Assembly (NCBI GenBank): GCA_009778325.1
Contig: WRJZ01000031.1
Coordinates: 1 to 45,466 of the forward strand
DNA length: 45,466 bases
From: Candidatus Endomicrobium neocapritermitis
GTDB lineage: Bacteria > Elusimicrobiota > Endomicrobiia > Endomicrobiales > Endomicrobiaceae
Direction of reading: 5' to 3'
A program made the translations under genes and the position numbers. Positions 33,567 through 42,000 of the stretch are shown here, in pieces. The notes under the pieces are model-generated. The model worked only from the letters and a program-made list of their open reading frames with translations. It was not told the origin of the DNA and ran no database searches. How positions within the stretch are numbered: the first letter of the stretch is position 1; the number at the start of each line of letters is the position of its first letter.

Positions 33567-34427
33567 ATGGCGGTTGATAAGGCTGAGCATATCCCTGAAC
33601 TTTATTTAGCGATTTTGTTGTTTTTTTCTTGGGTGAAAGGTAATACGGTAGAATACTTTAAGTATCCCGCCGGCTTTTACAAATGGATTTCTAAAACCCC
33701 TTATGAAAAACATATCAACCAACCCGGTGACGGATATTTTGAACCAAAAGATTATGTTGCAGAGATTACAGATAAAGACGGTTTGAAAAAACGCTTAAAT
33801 GATTATATACGGCTATTTGAAAAAGATAAACTAAAAATAGCTGATTACTTTCTCTACAGAAAAAACATTTATGAATGTACTAAAAAATGGCAAGAGCAGT
33901 ATGAAGATTGCGGAAACCCTATGATTATATCTTTTCCTCAACAAACGCCTAAATTGGAAGAGTGCGCCACGTTATTTTCTTTATATATAAAAAAACAGCC
34001 GCTCGTTAAACTGGTAGATATAATACCAGACAATGAATACGACTATGAAAAAATGATTTTTAAAGTCAAATTTTCAATTCCCCCTAAAGAAATTTATGAA
34101 AGATATAAATCTCAGAACCCGCTTAATGATAATGATATTGTCATTGATGAGAAATCGGGAATAGTACGCTGCGGAAAGCATAAAGCAAAATTCAGCACTA
34201 CCTCTAAAGAATTTAAACTTATATGCCTCATTAAGGAGAATCTTGGCAAAGCAATTCCTATAGATGAGGTTAGAAGCGCGTTACGGTATTCTAATGTAAC
34301 AAAGGATCATTATACCTTGGACTGCATTAGGAGTGTAGTCAAGGAAATTGAAAAAAAGTTTCTGCCTGCGGAACCATTTGAGACCCATGTTACAAAAAAA
34401 TACATGAGTATTACATTGAAGAAATAA
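33567..34427 (+). CDS. Regulator-like protein with C-terminal OmpR/PhoB-type winged helix
   Basis: 286 residues from the ATG at 33567, chosen because GGAGAG lies 8 nt upstream; the frame stays open 69 codons further 5' through the direct-repeat region, which does not look coding. Residues 1-190 show no known domain (SWVKGNTVEYFKYPAGFYKW, WQEQYEDCGNP). The C-terminal about 95 residues (KAKFSTTSKEFKLICLIKE, IPIDEVRSALRY, IRSVVKEIEKKF, then the wing KKYMSITLKK) match the trans-reg-C winged helix that binds DNA. No receiver domain is present, so it is not a standard response regulator. Probably controls the element's replication or maintenance genes downstream. Confidence 0.72.
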   Translation: MAVDKAEHIPELYLAILLFFSWVKGNTVEYFKYPAGFYKWISKTPYEKHINQPGDGYFEPKDYVAEITDKDGLKKRLNDYIRLFEKDKLKIADYFLYRKNIYECTKKWQEQYEDCGNPMIISFPQQTPKLEECATLFSLYIKKQPLVKLVDIIPDNEYDYEKMIFKVKFSIPPKEIYERYKSQNPLNDNDIVIDEKSGIVRCGKHKAKFSTTSKEFKLICLIKENLGKAIPIDEVRSALRYSNVTKDHYTLDCIRSVVKEIEKKFLPAEPFETHVTKKYMSITLKK

Positions 34428-34440
34428 CAATCTAAAATTT

Positions 34441-34562
34441 CTCCATAATCTCCACCGTTCTCCACACCATTCTCCATAACGATATATTACTATTGCGTTA
34501 TGCGAGAAAGCATTAACGCAATCATCAATAGGAATAGCCAAGGTCTGCCGACAAATATCGGC
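34441..34562 (+). other. Candidate replication origin or initiator-binding region
   Basis: Four CTCCA units at 34441, 34450, 34460 and 34472, then a stem-loop ATTGCGTTATGC/GCATTAACGCAAT (34492-34522, one bulge, loop GAGAAA), then a smaller GCCGA/TCGGC hairpin (34548-34562). The location immediately upstream of the replication-protein gene fits a rolling-circle-type origin. No nick site is identified. Confidence 0.45.
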
Positions 34563-34590
34563 GAGATATTGAATCCTTGTGCAAACGAAA

Positions 34591-34625
34591 CCGTTTATCT
34601 TGCAAAAGATAATGCGGCTTTTTTT
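34591..34625 (+). terminator. Terminator-like hairpin upstream of the replication gene
   Basis: CCG-TTTATCTT, loop GCAA, AAGATAA-TG-CGG, then C and seven T. It lies 164 bp after the regulator stop and 44 bp before the replication ATG, so it could end the upstream transcript or attenuate rep expression. Confidence 0.65.
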
Positions 34626-34668
34626 CTATGTCCATCTCCTACGACGGAAGTCAAAGGAGCGGTTAGAA

Positions 34669-35991
34669 ATGCTTATTGATACCATAAGACTGCTAATTAG
34701 GGGCGGATTTAAAATTCTTAACTATGAGCTGTTCAAGAATTATTACCCGGGTTATTTAGAAAGTTTTTTTCATACGCCTCATTATAACGGCAGAAGGCGT
34801 ATGCGTTCTTGGTTTTTGCCGATAAAAGACGGTATATACAGACCGAAGTTGTGTATATCGATAAGTCCTTTTATTCGACATCCTGTGTTATACATAGAGT
34901 TTTCTGTTATGAAACTAATGTCAGTATCAGGAGAAAATTTATACGAAAATTATTCAACGAGTTTTGACATGGTAGTAAGAGCGCTTCTTGCGATGTTAAA
35001 AAGTATGGGTATTGATACAAATACAAGGGATATAAAAACAGCAATTGTCAAAAAAATTGACATTGGGAAGAATTTCTTTTCACCTGAAGATTCGTTTTGC
35101 CGCGAAGTTATTGCACTCATGCGCACAAGCACTATGGCGTACCGCAGGCTATTGAAACCTGAAGATTGTTACAACGGCGTAAAATTTTATTCCAACGGCT
35201 CGAGAACCCTCGGTTATAACAAACTTGAGGAGATGTTAAACAGCAAGTATTCCCTTCCAAGAGAGAGAAAACTTGCAAACGATTTGATTAATAGCGGCTT
35301 AAGCATAAATAGTATTTTCCGAATTGAAGAACAACACAGAACCGAATACGCTATGAAAAAAATGTTAGAAAGGTTTTACTGTAATAAAAATGAAATTACA
35401 TTTCAAGAAGTATGGTATCTCCCATTACATAGAGAGCTTGATTACGCACTTGAGACATTAGAAAAGAATCTCCCAAATATGCTGCTTGAGTCAAATATGA
35501 ACGAGGAAATCAAATCTTTATATAAAACCGATAATGCAAGAGCAAAGGCGGCGATATTCCTTAATCTGCAACAACAGGGCAAAAGCTATGAAGAAGCCAA
35601 GATAGAAGCAGGCAAACTATTTTCCAAAAACTTTATGAAAACATATGCCCCGCCACTCTTAATACCCAATGAGGATAGACGTCTCATACTGCCTATTTTT
35701 CAAAAAGAAGTCAAAGATTACAAAGCATTGACCCCGGACATCCTAACCGCTTATTTAGACGATAAATCAAAACAAAAAATTGATACTCCAAAAACCGAAA
35801 CAGCAGCAAACGTAAATGTAAAACGGGCAGTAATGGCGCAGGGTGAATTGTTTCCCGGTAACGACTATTTCGCCTGTCTCAAAAGAATAAGTATGCCTAA
35901 TACTGCCCAACGTGAGCTATTTTCCGACAATGAATATTCTGCCGGTCCCAAAAGAACAAAACAAGGAATGAGAGAAAGCATTGGAAAATAA
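34669..35991 (+). CDS. Phage/plasmid replication initiator, gene II/X type
   Basis: 440 residues from the ATG at 34669 (AAAGGAG 9 nt upstream; the frame is open 30 codons further 5' over a terminator-like hairpin). The order of motifs fits the filamentous-phage/plasmid gene II/X replication family: MLIDTIRLLIRGG at the start, LYIEFSVMKLMSVSGENL (about 88-105), AIVKKIDIGKNFF (about 140), VKFYSNGSRTLGYNKLEEML (about 185) and INSIFRIEEQHR (about 225). Such proteins nick one strand at the origin to start rolling-circle replication. The C-terminal 120 residues are a low-conservation tail with a repeated element (AQGELFPGNDYFACLKR / AQRELFSDNEYSAGPKR). The stop overlaps the next gene by 11 bp. Confidence 0.75.
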   Translation: MLIDTIRLLIRGGFKILNYELFKNYYPGYLESFFHTPHYNGRRRMRSWFLPIKDGIYRPKLCISISPFIRHPVLYIEFSVMKLMSVSGENLYENYSTSFDMVVRALLAMLKSMGIDTNTRDIKTAIVKKIDIGKNFFSPEDSFCREVIALMRTSTMAYRRLLKPEDCYNGVKFYSNGSRTLGYNKLEEMLNSKYSLPRERKLANDLINSGLSINSIFRIEEQHRTEYAMKKMLERFYCNKNEITFQEVWYLPLHRELDYALETLEKNLPNMLLESNMNEEIKSLYKTDNARAKAAIFLNLQQQGKSYEEAKIEAGKLFSKNFMKTYAPPLLIPNEDRRLILPIFQKEVKDYKALTPDILTAYLDDKSKQKIDTPKTETAANVNVKRAVMAQGELFPGNDYFACLKRISMPNTAQRELFSDNEYSAGPKRTKQGMRESIGK

Positions 35992-36418
35992 AGTCAGCAA
36001 ATTATCATCTCTTGAACTTAAAGCAACCCAAACAATTACCGGTGAAGCAGAACTCGTATGCGCGGATAACAATGGAAAGAAGTCCGAGTGTATAGTAATT
36101 TCCGCCACCGACCTACAGGCAATTATCGCCGACCTGAAAGCAACAACTGAACAGATTGCTGAAAAAGCTGCGGAAAAGGCTGTCGCTAAATACAGGAATG
36201 AAGCAAAGTCAAACGAAAATGAATCGTTGAACGACAAAGAGTTGACGATGTCTGAGGTCGCGGCGTATCTGGGCGCAAGTGTCTGGTGGGTAAGCAGGCA
36301 TTGTCATTGCAAGCATGTAGGACAGCGCAATGTAATTCCACACCGCAGGAAAGGCAGAAAATATATCTTCTATCAGTCGCAAATTGATAAATGGAACTCA
36401 GACCGCCGTGACGGATAA
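35981..36418 (+). CDS. Excisionase-like helix-turn-helix protein
   Basis: 145 residues from a TTG at 35981 with GAGAGAAAG upstream, overlapping the end of the replication gene by 11 bp (translational coupling). The N-terminal half is a charged helix with a likely coiled coil (LQAIIADLKATTEQIAEKAAEKAV). The C-terminal 55 residues form a MerR/excisionase-type domain: LTMSEVAAYLGASVWWVSRH, a basic loop, IPHRRKGRKYIFYQSQIDKW. This is the layout of HTH_17/AlpA and Xis proteins. Its position 22 bp before the integrase gene supports a role in excision or directionality. Confidence 0.82.
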   Translation: MENKVSKLSSLELKATQTITGEAELVCADNNGKKSECIVISATDLQAIIADLKATTEQIAEKAAEKAVAKYRNEAKSNENESLNDKELTMSEVAAYLGASVWWVSRHCHCKHVGQRNVIPHRRKGRKYIFYQSQIDKWNSDRRDG

Positions 36419-36440
36419 AATAAAATAACGGAGAAAAACA

Positions 36441-37451
36441 ATGCCCTCAAAATTAGAAAAACAAGGCGACTATTGGACATTCCGCTACCGCGAAAACGGA
36501 ATTCAGAAACGTAAAACCATAGGAGAGGCTTTTATTAGCAAAAAGGAAGCTGAGCGCTTACAAGTAGAGTTTCTGCATAACCAACACAGCAGCGACAAAA
36601 ACAAAGTTTCAAATATCTCTCTTGCGGCATTTCTGAACGAATACCTAAGCTATGCCCAAACAAATAAACGCCCATCCACATACAACAAAGACGTCTATAC
36701 AAAAAATAATATCTTAAACCTTATCAAGAAACAAAACCTAAAAGATATAACAGCCCAAGACATAGAAACTTATAAAACTCAAAGAACAAGAGAGATACAA
36801 TCCATATCGGTTAATCGCGAATTAGAAACAATCAAAGCGATGTTTAACATAGCAGTAAAATGGAAATATCTTAAAGAAAGCCCCGCCAAATACGTAAAAC
36901 CGATAAAGCAAGCAAAAAGAGCGCCGCGATATTTAAGCAAAGAAGAAATAGAAACCTTGCTTAACGTAGCAAGCGGCAAATATAAAGATATGATAACAAT
37001 AGCGCTCTACACAGGCTTCAGAATAGGTGAAGTTTATAATCTGCAATGGCAAGATGTGGATTTTATCAAAAACCTTATAAGCGTAGCCCCTAAACATAAT
37101 TGGACGCCCAAAGACTACGAATTCCGTTCGATACCAATGAATGCTAGTTTGAAAGAATATCTCTTAAAATTACGCCCCGAAACCGCCAAAGAAACAGATT
37201 ACATAATAAGTCACGACCAATCAATGAACACTCTCTTGGTCGCATATCGCAAACTGTTCAAAAAAGCAAACATAGAAGACGTAACATTTCACACGCTGCG
37301 CCACACTTTCGCCAGCCATTTGGTAATAGGCGGCAAAAGTCTTTACACCGTAAGCCAACTATTAGGACACAGCAAAATAGATACCACAATGATATACGCC
37401 CATCTTTCAAAAGAGCACCTAAAAAACAGCGTGGATGATCTAAATTTTTAG
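36441..37451 (+). CDS. Tyrosine-recombinase integrase
   Basis: 336 residues. N-terminal arm-binding domain (GDYWTFRYRENGIQKRKTIG), SAM-like core-binding domain at about 55-155, catalytic domain at 165-325. The catalytic set is complete: R194 (TGFRIGE), H284-x-x-R287 (FHTLRHTF), H310 (LLGHS) and Y319 (TMIYAHLS). ACGGAG precedes the ATG. The gene ends 130 bp from attR in the tRNA, and its stop codon lies inside the first of two TTTTAGTCTCA arm-type sites. It should integrate and, with the upstream excisionase-like protein, excise the element. Confidence 0.96.
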   Translation: MPSKLEKQGDYWTFRYRENGIQKRKTIGEAFISKKEAERLQVEFLHNQHSSDKNKVSNISLAAFLNEYLSYAQTNKRPSTYNKDVYTKNNILNLIKKQNLKDITAQDIETYKTQRTREIQSISVNRELETIKAMFNIAVKWKYLKESPAKYVKPIKQAKRAPRYLSKEEIETLLNVASGKYKDMITIALYTGFRIGEVYNLQWQDVDFIKNLISVAPKHNWTPKDYEFRSIPMNASLKEYLLKLRPETAKETDYIISHDQSMNTLLVAYRKLFKKANIEDVTFHTLRHTFASHLVIGGKSLYTVSQLLGHSKIDTTMIYAHLSKEHLKNSVDDLNF

Positions 37452-37467
37452 TCTCATTTTAGTCTCA
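37446..37467 (+). promoter_or_regulatory. Right-end integrase arm-type sites (two 11-bp copies)
   Basis: TTTTAGTCTCA at 37446-37456 and 37457-37467, identical to the middle left-end copy at 25890. The first copy overlaps the integrase stop codon, so integrase binding and the 3' end of its gene share sequence. Confidence 0.72.
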
Positions 37468-37542
37468 CTAACCCAAAAAGACCCAAAAAAAACAAAAAGC
37501 AACAAAAAGAAACAAAGCGCAATCTCCGACGATAAAATGAGA

Positions 37543-37573
37543 AAACCCTGAAAAATATACATTTTCAGGGTTT
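37543..37573. terminator. Bidirectional terminator between integrase and tRNA-Pro
   Basis: AAACCCTGAAAA and TTTTCAGGGTTT form a perfect 12-bp stem with a 7-nt loop. A/T ends on both sides allow it to end the integrase transcript and the oppositely oriented tRNA transcript. Confidence 0.75.
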
Positions 37574-37581
37574 ATCTATAA

Positions 37582-37598
37582 AAATCGGGGAGACAGGA
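37582..37598 (+). repeat. attR: 17-bp repeat within the 3' end of tRNA-Pro
   Basis: AAATCGGGGAGACAGGA, identical to attL at 25849-25865. It covers the acceptor 3' strand and part of the T-arm, so the tRNA gene stays intact after integration. Confidence 0.92.
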
Positions 37599-37658
37599 CT
37601 TGAACCTGCAGCCTCCTGCTCCCAAAGCAGGCGCGATAGCCAATTACGCTACTCCCCG
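37585..37658 (-). tRNA. tRNA-Pro(UGG)
   Basis: 74 nt. Acceptor stem CGGGGAG/CTCCCCG with discriminator A; anticodon stem CCTGC/GCAGG around loop TTTGGGA, anticodon TGG; T-arm GCAGG-TTCAAGT-CCTGT. The 3' CCA is not encoded (the next bases are T), so it depends on the CCA-adding enzyme. It reads UGG proline codons. Its 3' end is the integration target of the element. Confidence 0.97.
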
Positions 37659-37668
37659 ATTAACGGCA

Positions 37669-37790
37669 ATTAATAATTAACAAATAATAATGAATAATGC
37701 CGGAGTTTCGCGAAAGCGAAACCTAATTAATAGATTTTTGCGAAGCAAAAATACAATAATTGTTAACTGTTAATTGTTATTTATTAATTG
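37669..37790. repeat. Palindromic repeat family C, cruciform-like
   Basis: About 122 bp. Outer arms CAATTAATAATTAACAA and TTGTTATTTATTAATTG are near-complementary. Inside are two perfect hairpins: GTTTCGC-GAAA-GCGAAAC (37705-37722, GNRA tetraloop) and ATTTTTGC-GAA-GCAAAAAT (37734-37752). The right end supplies the last codons and stop of rdgB. Confidence 0.88.
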
Positions 37791-38376
37791 CTTTTATTAT
37801 TTCTTTCATCTTTTGCAAAGCCTGGGCTCTGTGGCTTATTTTGTTTTTTACATCAGCATTAAGCTCGGCAAAAGTTTTATTCTGTTCAGGGACAAAAAAA
37901 ACAGGGTCGTAACCGAACCCTTTATCTCCCGCTAAATGTTCGGTTATTATACCAAATATTTTCCCTTCTGCAAATGTCGTTTCCCCTTCCGGACTTGAAA
38001 CCGCGATAACGCATCTGAACTGCGCGCCTCTTTTATCTTTCGGAGCATCCTTCAAAGCCGTAAGGAGCTTTCTATTATTGTCATCGTAAGTGCATCCGTC
38101 GCCCGCATATCTCGCCGAATAAACGCCCGGATCGCCGTTCAGGTAGTCAACTTCCAAGCCGGTATCATCCGCAAGAGCCCACTTTTTAAAAAAAGCGGCG
38201 GCTTCTTTAGCTTTTTTTGCCGCGTTTTCCTGTAATGTCTTGCCGTCTTCAACGGTTTTAGGGTGCTGCGGAAAATCAGTCATAGGAATAACTTTAATAT
38301 TCAAATCTGCCAATATATCGTTTATTTCGGCAACTTTATGCCTGTTTCCGGTAGCAATTATGATTTCGTCTATCAT
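37777..38376 (-). CDS. rdgB: XTP/dITP (non-canonical purine NTP) pyrophosphatase, RdgB/HAM1 family
   Basis: 199 residues, normal length. Hydrolyses ITP, dITP and XTP to monophosphates and pyrophosphate, keeping deaminated purines out of nucleic acids. Motifs: IIIATGNRHKVAEI (residues 5-18), ALADDTGLEVD (about 67-77, catalytic Asp), GVYSARYAG, GDKGFGYDPVFF (about 150) and ISHRAQAL (about 181). The ATG overlaps the end of rph by 4 bp, so the two are translationally coupled, a common arrangement. The C-terminal AINK-stop is encoded by the end of palindromic repeat C. Confidence 0.96.
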   Translation of the reverse strand: MIDEIIIATGNRHKVAEINDILADLNIKVIPMTDFPQHPKTVEDGKTLQENAAKKAKEAAAFFKKWALADDTGLEVDYLNGDPGVYSARYAGDGCTYDDNNRKLLTALKDAPKDKRGAQFRCVIAVSSPEGETTFAEGKIFGIITEHLAGDKGFGYDPVFFVPEQNKTFAELNADVKNKISHRAQALQKMKEIIKAINK

Positions 38377-39068
38377 TTCAGCGCTCCAAGCGATTTTTCC
38401 TGCGCGGAAGTTATCCGTTTAATTCCTTTATACGCCATATCCAGCAGCTCGTCCATTTCTTTTCTTGAAAAAGGTTCGCCTTCGGCAGTGCCCTGAACTT
38501 CTATAAACTTTCCGGAAGCAGTCATGACAATATTCATGTCCAAATCGGCATTATTATCTTCTTTAGCAGACAAATCCAAAATCTTTTTGCCGTTGTCATA
38601 AATACCGACGCTCACGGCTCCGACAAAGTCCCTTATAGGAATACTTTTTAAAAGTTTTTTCTCTTTTAAATTTTTCAAAGCAAGCGCCAGCGCTATGAAA
38701 CCGCCGTTAATTGAAGCTGTTCTTGTTCCGCCGTCAGCCCTTATAACATCACAGTCAATTGTAATCGTTCTTTTACCGAGTTTTGATAAATCAACCGAAG
38801 CCCTCAGAGCCCTTCCTATAAGACGCGAAATTTCCTGCGCTCTTCCGCCTTCCGACAATCTTTTTCTTGAAGACCTTTGATTGCACGACCTCGGCAGCAT
38901 GGCATATTCGGCAGTCACCCAGCCGTGCGTGTCTCCTTTCTGTTCCACATAAGGCGGAACTTTTTCTTCAACCGACGCTACGCACAACACTTTTGTTTCG
39001 CCCATGGAAAACATACATGAGCCTTCGGCATGCTTAAGGTAATTTTTAACTATTTTAATTTTTCTCAT
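38373..39068 (-). CDS. rph: Ribonuclease PH
   Basis: 231 residues. Phosphorolytic 3'-5' exoribonuclease that trims tRNA 3' ends. Diagnostic stretches: NYLKHAEGSCMFSMGETKVLC, HGWVTAEYAMLPRSC, EISRLIGRALRASVDL, TITIDCDVIRADGGTRTASI. The usual N-terminal segment of about 10-14 residues with the R-x-D-x-R motif is missing: the ATG opens directly at RKIKIVKNYLKH, and an in-frame TAA lies eight codons upstream. GGGAA is a possible ribosome site. Coupled to rdgB by a 4-bp overlap and 21 bp downstream of the autotransporter gene. Activity may be affected by the short start, or a non-ATG start may be used within those eight codons. Confidence 0.93.
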   Translation of the reverse strand: MRKIKIVKNYLKHAEGSCMFSMGETKVLCVASVEEKVPPYVEQKGDTHGWVTAEYAMLPRSCNQRSSRKRLSEGGRAQEISRLIGRALRASVDLSKLGKRTITIDCDVIRADGGTRTASINGGFIALALALKNLKEKKLLKSIPIRDFVGAVSVGIYDNGKKILDLSAKEDNNADLDMNIVMTASGKFIEVQGTAEGEPFSRKEMDELLDMAYKGIKRITSAQEKSLGALK

Positions 39069-39089
39069 AAATTGTTCCCGTATATTATT

Positions 39090-42000
39090 TTAGAAACTCC
39101 AGCGCACGCTCATCTGTCCGCCAACGCCCGTTCTTCCGAGAGATCTGCCGTAAAGTTCGGCTCCTGCAGAAATTGCTTCCGAAAAAGCTTTCCTCAATCC
39201 GACGCCGTACTGCATGTACGGATCTATAGACATAACCGGAAGTTCTATGCCGTTCGCGGTGCAATCAGTGTCGCCCATCAAAGTCCATGTCATATTCACG
39301 TTCACAAACGAAGTCATGCCTTTTTTCAAGTCAGCCGATAATTTCAAACCGGGTTCAACATGAAACGGAGCAAACCTTCCGACGTTTACTTCAACGCCGG
39401 CAGTATTTTTGTAAGGAGCTATGTCTACCATAGAATATGACAAATCCAAAGAAGGCTGCAGCGCATATTTTTCCCTGCCGTCAAGATGTATATTATATCC
39501 GGTTTTTACGGCGATACCTCTGGTGTACATCATAAAATGATCTTCTCCGTATTTTCCTTTTCCGTGCTCATTTATAAGTCCCATATTTGCCGTAATAGCG
39601 GTAAAAAAACGTTCTTTAAACAAAACGGCAGTCGCGCCGAGCAATCCTCCGCCCTGGGTTATTTCAGTATCATTTTTATAAGTCTGGTATGACGCGTTAT
39701 AAGCTCCGTATATCGAAAACACGCCGCTGAAATCTCTCCCTATGTCGGAAGGCGCCGAATTATACCCCATATACGCTCCGTAAGCTTCATTTGAAACGGT
39801 AAGGTTTTTGTTAAGTTTAACATCTTCATTATAAGCATAAGGTCTCAGCCATAATCCTTGCGCGCCTTCATAGCTGACTGCTTCATCAATCATGGCAAAA
39901 GCCTGTTCGTAAGAGTTAAGCTGCCCCAAATATCCGCCGGTCTGTAATGTTATCGGAGCAATGAAAATTGACGGATTAAAATCAAAAGCATATTCGAACT
40001 CCAAATTTCCGCCGTTATAAGAGACAAAGTAAGTAAATACGGGTCCGAGAATTTCTTCTTTGGGGCTTGCCAGCATTAAAGCATTCTGAAGGTTACCGTC
40101 ATCTGCTATCTGTACGACTATCCTATTACCTATATTGCGCATATCATTCAATACTTTAAACCCGTCTATTACCAACCTTCCGCTGTTATTGTTAAGCGCC
40201 GTGCCTATAAGAGTGTCTATCTCTCCTTTATTGAGATCCACGTCAATGCTCAAATAAGCGTTTCCCGTATCTGGAAGATTAAAATCCGTCACCGCAATAT
40301 TGTCGCCCGTTTGGCCGTTTGTCATATCTATCCTGCTTCCCGCATACATATTGAAAGTTACATCTTCGAAAAATGTCACATTCTTTCCCAATTGCAGCGT
40401 ACCGCCGTAAAGATTTACGGTATTTCCCGATGAAGAGTTCAAATTTCCAAACTGGGACATATCGGCGTCCAAGTAAATTATTCCTCCGGTTCTTGGCGTT
40501 AGGCTTTTTGCCGAAAGCGCACCGACCGTTGAATCATCGTCGCTTGAAGCGTTTATATTGATTATATTATCGTTGCCGTCGGAAGTTATCGCGTCATAAA
40601 AAAATATGGTTTTTCCTAAAACGGCATTTAAATTTATCTTAGCTCCCGAAGAAGCGTGTATCGCGTTCGATATGCCGCCGGCTTTGTTATCTTTAAACTC
40701 GACATTTGCCCCATTGGCAATTATGTTTACAATTCCGCTGCTGCTGTATATTGCGCCTCCGGCCGTACCTGTTCCTTCGGCGACATTGCCTATAAACGAT
40801 GAATCATACAATTTCAGCACGCTTTCATTGTAAATAGCCCCGCCTTGCGCCGCCGTAGATGTAGATTTAACAATATTTTCATTAAACGTCACATTACTAA
40901 AAGTAGATATCCCTAAATTATAAACCGCTCCGCCTTGTGCTATCGCAGATGTAGATTCGGCAATATTTTTTTCAAATGTCACATTGGTAAAAGCTGCAGA
41001 CCCAGCATTATAAACAGCTCCGCCCTCTTCGGCTTTCGCGTTTGTTATGATAAGATTTTTCGCTTCAAGATAAGTATCCGTATTTTCAAGACGGAATATG
41101 TTTGAAACTTGATTTCCGTTTATTGTTACGGGCTTGCCGTCAGCCCCGTATCCGTCAAGAAGAAGCGTTCCGGTTGAAAGAACTGGATTAAAACTCGACG
41201 GCAAATAATAATCATTTTCCAAAACATAATTTCTTGTTCCGGTACCCACATCTACTGCGTCCTGAAAAGTGTCCGTAGAATATCTGAGCAAAAGAAAGTT
41301 AAGCGAATAATCGTCGCTTCCCTTTGTTACTTGGTATACTGTATTGCTTCCGTATGTAAAAAAATTAACGTCTTCAATATATTTCGCGACATCCGTAGAC
41401 ACCGAGCCGGTAAATATTCTGATATCGCCGGATACGCCGGCAGTAAAATCAGATAATATTCTCATTCCGTAAAAAACAAGTTTTCCGTTACCCGGAACTT
41501 CGCCGTTTATGTTAATTGTGTCAGAACGCAGCTTATCTAAATCAACATCAATTTTTAATGCCGCCGTGCCGCTTACAACGGAAAAAGTCGTAACATAAAC
41601 AATGTCATCAGACCTGGTGTTTCTCATATCTAAACAAGAACCGTCATACATAAAAAAATCATTTCTTAAAGCGCTTGTTCCTATTGAACCTCTCGACTGA
41701 GCCGTAAGATAAGTACCTTCATTTTCAGGGTCTTTTATCCCGTCAAAAATACCAAGACGCAGAGTTCCGCTCTGAAGATTTATAGTATTTCCGGTCAAAG
41801 AGTTGTTGATTGCAATAATGCTGTTTGTGGAAGCATTAATTATATTTATTGTGCCTCCGTCTCCGGTTATGGCATCGTTTATGATTATCATATTATCATC
41901 ATTATTCACTCTAAAATTAACTTCACCGGCATTATGTATGGCATTAGACGCGCCGGTAGCTCTATTTCCGGTAAACTCAACATTACCGCCGTCAGCCGTT

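Larger units (their letters stand above)
25849..37598 (+). mobile_element. Integrative element in tRNA-Pro(UGG), about 11.7 kb
   Basis: Bounded by 17-bp direct repeats, with a tyrosine integrase next to the tRNA and an excisionase-like gene before it. Tandem TTTTAGTCTCA-type sites lie inside both ends. Contents: ATPase, phage-type small proteins, tiny membrane proteins, an autotransporter, a nuclease-like protein, a winged-helix regulator and a gene II/X-type replication protein. No capsid, tail, portal, terminase, relaxase or conjugation gene is recognised. A plasmid-like or satellite-type integrative element is the best description. Confidence 0.88.

Noticed and set aside
25849-37598. Calling the element a filamentous prophage
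   Set aside because: A gene II/X-like initiator and small membrane proteins fit, but there is no Zot/pI assembly ATPase, no adsorption protein and no recognised major coat protein. The ATPase present is of the AAA_14/DUF4143 type.
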